Source of the DNA: Comamonadaceae bacterium
GTDB lineage: Bacteria > Pseudomonadota > Gammaproteobacteria > Burkholderiales > Burkholderiaceae_C
NCBI GenBank assembly: GCA_004144865.1
Contig: SEAY01000027.1
Span: 1-35,450 of the forward strand
Direction: 5' to 3'
Length of the DNA: 35,450 nucleotides
Shown here: positions 31,746 through 35,450 of the stretch, one piece after another
Layout: every line of letters starts with the position of its first letter
How positions within the stretch are numbered: position 1 is the first letter of the stretch
Translations under genes and position numbers: made by a program
Notes under the pieces: model-generated
Told to the model about the DNA's origin: nothing
What the model saw: the letters and a program-made list of their open reading frames with translations, nothing else
Databases searched by the model: none

Positions 31746-32999
31746 ATGGAAGTCGTTGAGAACCACACACCCGCCGCCGTCCGTAGCGCCCCGGGCGCCG
31801 AACCCGGCTTGTCGCCCCACCTGCGCGAACGCATCGAGACGCAGTTCCGCCAGCGGTGGGAGCAGGACTGGAAGCGCCGGTTCGTCACCCACGGCGTGAC
31901 GCCCGGGCCGGACGCCGTCCGGCTCGACGGCAACGACTACCTGTCCGTGACGGGCCGGCCGGAAATCGTGCAGGCCCAGCTGGATGCCCTGCGGTGCAAT
32001 CGCGAGTTCGTCGTGCAGTCCGGGGTGTTCCAGCTCGACGGCAGCCCGACCTCCCGTTTCGAAGCCGCGCTGGCCGCCTTCGTGGGCAAGGAGGGTGCGC
32101 TGCTGTGCCAGTCCGGCTACACGGCGAACCTCGGCCTGATCCAGGTGATCGCCGACCCCCAGACGCCCGTCTACGTGGACAGCCTGGCCCACATGTCGCT
32201 GTGGGAGGGCGTGCGGGCCGCCGAAGCGCCGGCGCATTCCTTCCGCCACAACGATCCGGACCACCTGGACCGCATGATCCGCCGCCAGGGGGGCGGCGGG
32301 CTCGTGATCGTCGATTCCGTCTACAGCACCACCGGCGCCCTGTGCCCGCTGGAGGCGATGGTGGAAGTGGCGGAGCGGCACGGCTGCATGATCCTGGTGG
32401 ACGAATCCCATTCGCTCGGCACGCACGGACCCGAAGGCCGCGGCCTGTGCGCCGAACTGGGCCTGACGCATCGCGTGCACTTCATCACGGCCAGCCTGGC
32501 CAAGGCCTTCGCCGGGCGTGCCGGCTTCTTCACCCTGCCCGACGAGCTGCGGCCCTACCTCATGTGCCACAGCTATCCGAGCATCTTCAGTTCCTGCCTG
32601 TTGCCGCACGAGATCGCCGGCCTGGCCGCCACGCTCGAAGTCGTGCGCCACAGCGATGAGGCGCGCCGCAAGCTGCGGGCCAACACCGTGCGGCTGCGGA
32701 CCTCGCTCGGCGCGCTGGGCTATCCGATCCAGCACGGCAGCGAGCAGATCCTTTCGCTGGAAGCCGGCCCGGAAGTCGACACCCTGGCGTTGCGCGATGC
32801 GATCGAGGCCCGCGGCATCTTCGGCGCCGTTTTCTGCGCGCCGGCGACCAGCCGCAACCGGTCCATGGTGCGCCTCACGTTGAACGCGTCGCTCACCGAC
32901 GCCGAGATGTCGCACCTGGAGGCCGTGGCGGCCGAACTGGCGCCGCGGTTCAAGCCCTGGGACTGGCCCATCGCGCGCCGCCTGAAGGGCCGCGAGTAG
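31746..32999 (+). CDS. cqsA: CqsA-type alpha-hydroxyketone autoinducer synthase
   Basis: This is a PLP-dependent acyltransferase of the alpha-oxoamine synthase family, specifically the CqsA/LqsA/JqsA branch that joins an acyl-CoA with an amino-acid-derived unit to make CAI-1/LAI-1-like signals. The 417-residue protein carries HMSLWEGVR and HNDPDHLDRMI, then VIVDSVYSTTGALCPL, VDESHSLGTHGPEGRG (PLP-binding Asp/His region) and HFITASLAKAFAGRAGFF, with the PLP lysine at about 253. As I recall the Vibrio CqsA sequence, these blocks match it much more closely than BioF, Kbl or ALAS. ATG 31746 has GAGGAG 9 bases upstream; a TTG at 31740 is less likely. It converges with the regulator gene (14 bases between the stops). 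Confidence 0.92.
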   Translation: MEVVENHTPAAVRSAPGAEPGLSPHLRERIETQFRQRWEQDWKRRFVTHGVTPGPDAVRLDGNDYLSVTGRPEIVQAQLDALRCNREFVVQSGVFQLDGSPTSRFEAALAAFVGKEGALLCQSGYTANLGLIQVIADPQTPVYVDSLAHMSLWEGVRAAEAPAHSFRHNDPDHLDRMIRRQGGGGLVIVDSVYSTTGALCPLEAMVEVAERHGCMILVDESHSLGTHGPEGRGLCAELGLTHRVHFITASLAKAFAGRAGFFTLPDELRPYLMCHSYPSIFSSCLLPHEIAGLAATLEVVRHSDEARRKLRANTVRLRTSLGALGYPIQHGSEQILSLEAGPEVDTLALRDAIEARGIFGAVFCAPATSRNRSMVRLTLNASLTDAEMSHLEAVAAELAPRFKPWDWPIARRLKGRE

Positions 33000-33013
33000 G
33001 CAGGCGCGCCGCC

Positions 33014-33991
33014 TTAGTCCTGCACGTGCCGCTTGGGCTGGCGCGCCAGCCAGCGGTTGTAGCTGTTGTCGGGGTCGGGGCCGGCGGGCGCCTCGACCGG
33101 GAACAGCGCGCCCAGCAGCGTCCCGTTCTCGCCGATGGGGATCGCGTCGACCAGCGCCGGCGGGTGCGTGGAGGCCAGCGCCTGGCGCAGCTCGATGTCG
33201 GCCAGCTTCGTGCCGGCGCGGATCGCCTCCACCGCCGCCGCGGGCACGCCCGCGACCGTGGCCAGCTCCGCCAGCGCATGCAGGCCCTGCGGCGTCTCCA
33301 GCTGCAGCCAGCCGATCGCGCCGTTGGCGTCCATCCCCAGCACGCCGAAGGGAGCGCCGATCACCACGTGCTCCACCCAGTGCCTGGCGGAGTACGCCGC
33401 CAGCCAGCTGTCCACGCCCGGGGCGCGCAGCAGGGCGCTTTGTTCCGGCGTGAGGGTGGAGCGCCAGATCTGCGCGTGGCGCGCGTGCGCCGTGAACAGC
33501 AGCCGGTCCACCGCCTCGATCAGGCGGCGCGAGATGTCCTGCGTCTGCTTGGGGATGAACTGGTCGATCAGGCCGCGGTTGAAGGCACGCACGGCGACCT
33601 GTTCGTCGGCCTGGCCGGTGAGCAGCACGCGCGAGCCGGGCCAGTCCGCCAGTTCGGCGAGGGCCTGCAGGCCGTCCATCCCGGGCATGGAGAAGTCGAC
33701 GACGCACACCCGCGAGAGCGCGTAGCGCTCCGTATAGCGCGACCAGTAGGCCAGGATCTGCGGGATCAGCGGCTTGCCTTCGCGCCACAACCCGATCAGC
33801 TGCTGCTGGTTCCAGGCATCGGCTTCCCAGAACGGCGGCTCCTGCAGCAGGTGGGCGATGCAGTCGGACGGGCGCAGGAACAGCTTCACGTGCCAGTGCC
33901 GCGGAAGCACCAGCGCCAGCATCTCCAGGTAGTCGGGATCGTCGTCCAGGAAGACGACGGTGCCGGGGCGGTGGAAGAGGGGGAAGGTCAT
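33014..33991 (-). CDS. Response regulator with receiver insertion and unknown output domain (LqsR/JqsR-like)
   Basis: This 325-residue response regulator belongs to the quorum-sensing locus. The receiver is recognisable: acidic residues D16-D18 in VVFLDDDPD, phosphoacceptor Asp99 in VCVVDFSMPGMDGLQ, Thr125 in VLLTGQ and Lys148 in FIPKQT. Asp99 lies about 45 residues later than usual because of an insertion (about 45-92) rich in Trp and Gln. Residues 170-325 form a separate domain with no visible helix-turn-helix, HD-GYP, GGDEF or EAL motif. It starts 27 bases after the kinase stop with no clear ribosome site. LqsR/JqsR identity is inferred from context and architecture. Confidence 0.8.
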   Translation of the reverse strand: MTFPLFHRPGTVVFLDDDPDYLEMLALVLPRHWHVKLFLRPSDCIAHLLQEPPFWEADAWNQQQLIGLWREGKPLIPQILAYWSRYTERYALSRVCVVDFSMPGMDGLQALAELADWPGSRVLLTGQADEQVAVRAFNRGLIDQFIPKQTQDISRRLIEAVDRLLFTAHARHAQIWRSTLTPEQSALLRAPGVDSWLAAYSARHWVEHVVIGAPFGVLGMDANGAIGWLQLETPQGLHALAELATVAGVPAAAVEAIRAGTKLADIELRQALASTHPPALVDAIPIGENGTLLGALFPVEAPAGPDPDNSYNRWLARQPKRHVQD

Positions 33992-34018
33992 GTCGTGCGG
34001 CGCGCCGGTCGCATTGTG

Positions 34019-35347
34019 CTACGCGGCCGGCAGGTCGATGGTGAAAACGGCGCCCTGGTGCGGGGCCGACTTCACCCGGATGGTGCCGTGGGCGGCATGG
34101 ACGACCCGCTGGCAGAACGCCAGCCCCAGGCCGTGCCCGGTGCCGCGGTCGGTGGAGAAGAACGGCTGGAAGATGCGCTTGCGCAGGTCGGCGTCCATCC
34201 CCACGCCGTTGTCGGTGAAGGCGATGCGTCCGCGCTGCCCCAGCGAGCCGATCTCGATCAGCAGGTCGCCGGGCTGCGGCGCCGAGGAGGCGGCGGCCAG
34301 CGAGCGCAGGGCGTTCTTGGTCAGGTTGTCCACCACCTGCGCGAAGAGGTCGCGCGAGCCGGTGAAATGGAAGTCGTTGTGCACGCGCACCAGCACCGCC
34401 TGCTTCTCGCGGCTGCTGCGGAACGGGTATTCGGCCAGGGCCGAGCGCACCAGTTCGGCCGCCGACACGCGTTCGGCGTGGCCGCCCAGGCGCATCAGCC
34501 GCGCATTGGTGATCTGCATGTCGATCTGGTGGTTCATGTTGCGCACCAGGTGCGCCAGGCGCAGCCCGAGCTGCTGCAGGCGTTCGCCGTTGTCGCCCCC
34601 GACCTGCGGCGCCTCGTTGCGCACCGCTTCGGCGATCAGCTGCATCGTTGCAAGAGGCGTGCGCAGTTCGTGCGCCATGATCCCCATGGTGCCCAGCGTG
34701 TGATTGAGCTGCTCGCGCCGCAGGTTGGACGAGGACAGGCCGAGCACCAGGCCCATGAACCAGCTGAACGCGAGCACCACGGTGTTGGTCGCGGCCTGCT
34801 CGAATCCGATCGGCGGCGAGGGCGGGCCGAAGGCCTCGAACAGCAGCCAGGCCACCACCAGCCCGCTGGTGGACCCCAGCGTGGCCAGGCGCCAGTCGGT
34901 CAGGTGGTAGTAGATCAGGAGCATCGCGCCCACGCTGGCCAGCCAGACCGCGTTGCCGCTGTTCGCGAAGTACATCCAGAAGAAGAACAGCGGCAGCGTC
35001 ACCCAGAAGATGAGCGAGAAGGTGAGGGCGGCCGCGCGGGTGGGCGGCGACGCGCTGATCCCGGGCAGGACGAGCAGGCCCAGCCCGGCCACGGCCATCA
35101 GCACCCGCAGCACCAGGTTCTCGTAGGGCTGCGGCAGCCACAGGGCCCACATCAGCCAGAAGACCGGGTGGCCGACCATCGTGGACACGCCCAGCGCGCG
35201 GATGCGCCACTGGGACGGATGGAGGATGGGCTCCACCAAGGGCTGCACCACCTCGGTGGAGGTCCACTGCCGCAGCCGCTGCTTCATGGCGATGAGCAGC
35301 GCGCGCGGAGGCGGGGAATAGGCAGCCCGGTGCAGGTCCTCGTTCAT
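34019..35347 (-). CDS. CqsS/LqsS-type membrane sensor histidine kinase
   Basis: This is the likely receptor of the alpha-hydroxyketone signal. The 442-residue protein has six hydrophobic helices (about 55-71, 78-98, 105-126, 132-148, 153-173, 186-207) and a cytoplasmic kinase core. The H-box is MAHELRTPLATM with His226, followed by the N-box NLTKNALRSL, DNGVGM, FQPFFS and GTGHGLGLAF. The first sensor helices contain PQPYENLVLR, nearly the PQSYENLGLR that I recall in Vibrio CqsS. Unlike CqsS there is no fused receiver; the regulator is the next gene. ATG 35347 is preferred; an in-frame GTG at 35398 would add 17 residues. Confidence 0.88.
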   Translation of the reverse strand: MNEDLHRAAYSPPPRALLIAMKQRLRQWTSTEVVQPLVEPILHPSQWRIRALGVSTMVGHPVFWLMWALWLPQPYENLVLRVLMAVAGLGLLVLPGISASPPTRAAALTFSLIFWVTLPLFFFWMYFANSGNAVWLASVGAMLLIYYHLTDWRLATLGSTSGLVVAWLLFEAFGPPSPPIGFEQAATNTVVLAFSWFMGLVLGLSSSNLRREQLNHTLGTMGIMAHELRTPLATMQLIAEAVRNEAPQVGGDNGERLQQLGLRLAHLVRNMNHQIDMQITNARLMRLGGHAERVSAAELVRSALAEYPFRSSREKQAVLVRVHNDFHFTGSRDLFAQVVDNLTKNALRSLAAASSAPQPGDLLIEIGSLGQRGRIAFTDNGVGMDADLRKRIFQPFFSTDRGTGHGLGLAFCQRVVHAAHGTIRVKSAPHQGAVFTIDLPAA

Positions 35348-35450
35348 GAGCGTGGGTCCGAAGGTGATATTGTCACAGCCCGGCGGTGTGCCATTCACGA
35401 TTGCGCATGGGGATCCCTGTTAACTTTGACAGTGTCAGCCTGGATGGCAT
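35348..35450. promoter_or_regulatory. Upstream region of the sensor kinase gene with TGTCA/TGACA dyads
   Basis: This stretch to the window edge has no gene that I can support. It holds GTGATATTGTCAC (35364-35376, a GTGA/TCAC dyad), and TGACAGTGTCA (35427-35437), a perfect palindrome around a central G. TTGACA at 35426-35431 could be the -35 of a rightward gene outside the window. These may be regulator-binding sites for the divergent transcripts. Confidence 0.35.

Noticed and set aside
31746-32999. Synthase read as 8-amino-7-oxononanoate synthase (BioF), Kbl or ALAS
   Set aside because: The blocks HMSLWEGVR, VDSVYSTTG and DESHSLGTHGPEG fit the CqsA branch, and the adjacent CqsS-like kinase supports this. 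No biotin or heme genes are nearby.
31722-35267. A 1181-codon minus-strand open frame across the quorum-sensing locus
   Set aside because: It runs out of frame with the kinase and regulator genes on the same strand and antisense to the synthase. The composition is not protein-like, and the other frames have clear family motifs.

Overview
The window looks like chromosomal DNA of a high-GC betaproteobacterium, most likely a Burkholderiales member of the Comamonadaceae (Ramlibacter/Variovorax-like). This placement is inferred from gene order (mla operon - ibaG - murA - hisGDCBHAFIE - tatABC; petABC - sspA - sspB; dciA-like / M23 peptidase / secA), a short HisG, a monofunctional HisB, and dispersed GC-rich repeats of a type I associate with comamonads. 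Nothing suggests a phage, plasmid or insertion sequence, and most of the window is conserved housekeeping DNA.

Layout: gltD (1-1.5 kb) is followed by a phospholipid-transport operon mlaF-E-D-A-C-B (1.6-5.5 kb), in which the outer-membrane lipoprotein gene mlaA sits inside the inner-membrane/periplasmic operon. A YadG/YadH-type ABC-2 transporter pair and the BolA-family gene ibaG lead into murA (7.5-8.8 kb). The nine-gene histidine operon hisG-D-C-B-H-A-F-I-E (8.8-15.6 kb) is mostly coupled by 4-base stop/start overlaps. A small membrane protein, a HIT protein and tatA-B-C follow (to 18.0 kb). On the minus strand lie a membrane-anchored HtrA/DegS-like protease and a membrane protein with a dead GGDEF domain (18.0-20.5 kb). 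Next come a Nif3-like gene and pdxA, mscL on the minus strand, the cytochrome bc1 operon petA-B-C with an intrinsic terminator, sspA and sspB, tRNA-Thr(UGU), a DciA-like gene on the minus strand, an M23 peptidase and secA (to 31.6 kb).

The accessory and most interesting part is 31.6-35.45 kb. A CqsA-type pyridoxal-phosphate autoinducer synthase faces a two-gene operon encoding a six-TM histidine kinase whose sensor resembles Vibrio CqsS, and a separate response regulator with an unusual receiver insertion and a C-terminal domain with no recognisable DNA-binding fold. Together they form a complete alpha-hydroxyketone (CAI-1/LAI-1 type) quorum-sensing module, organised as in Legionella Lqs and Janthinobacterium Jqs rather than the fused Vibrio sensor. 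The synthase gene has a structured leader with a perfect 10-bp GAAA-capped hairpin, and TGTCA/TGACA half-sites occur upstream of both the synthase and the kinase.

Several start codons (mlaF, hisC, the HtrA-like gene) are preceded by a perfect hairpin and lack a clear Shine-Dalgarno sequence, and the secA leader can fold in two mutually exclusive ways.
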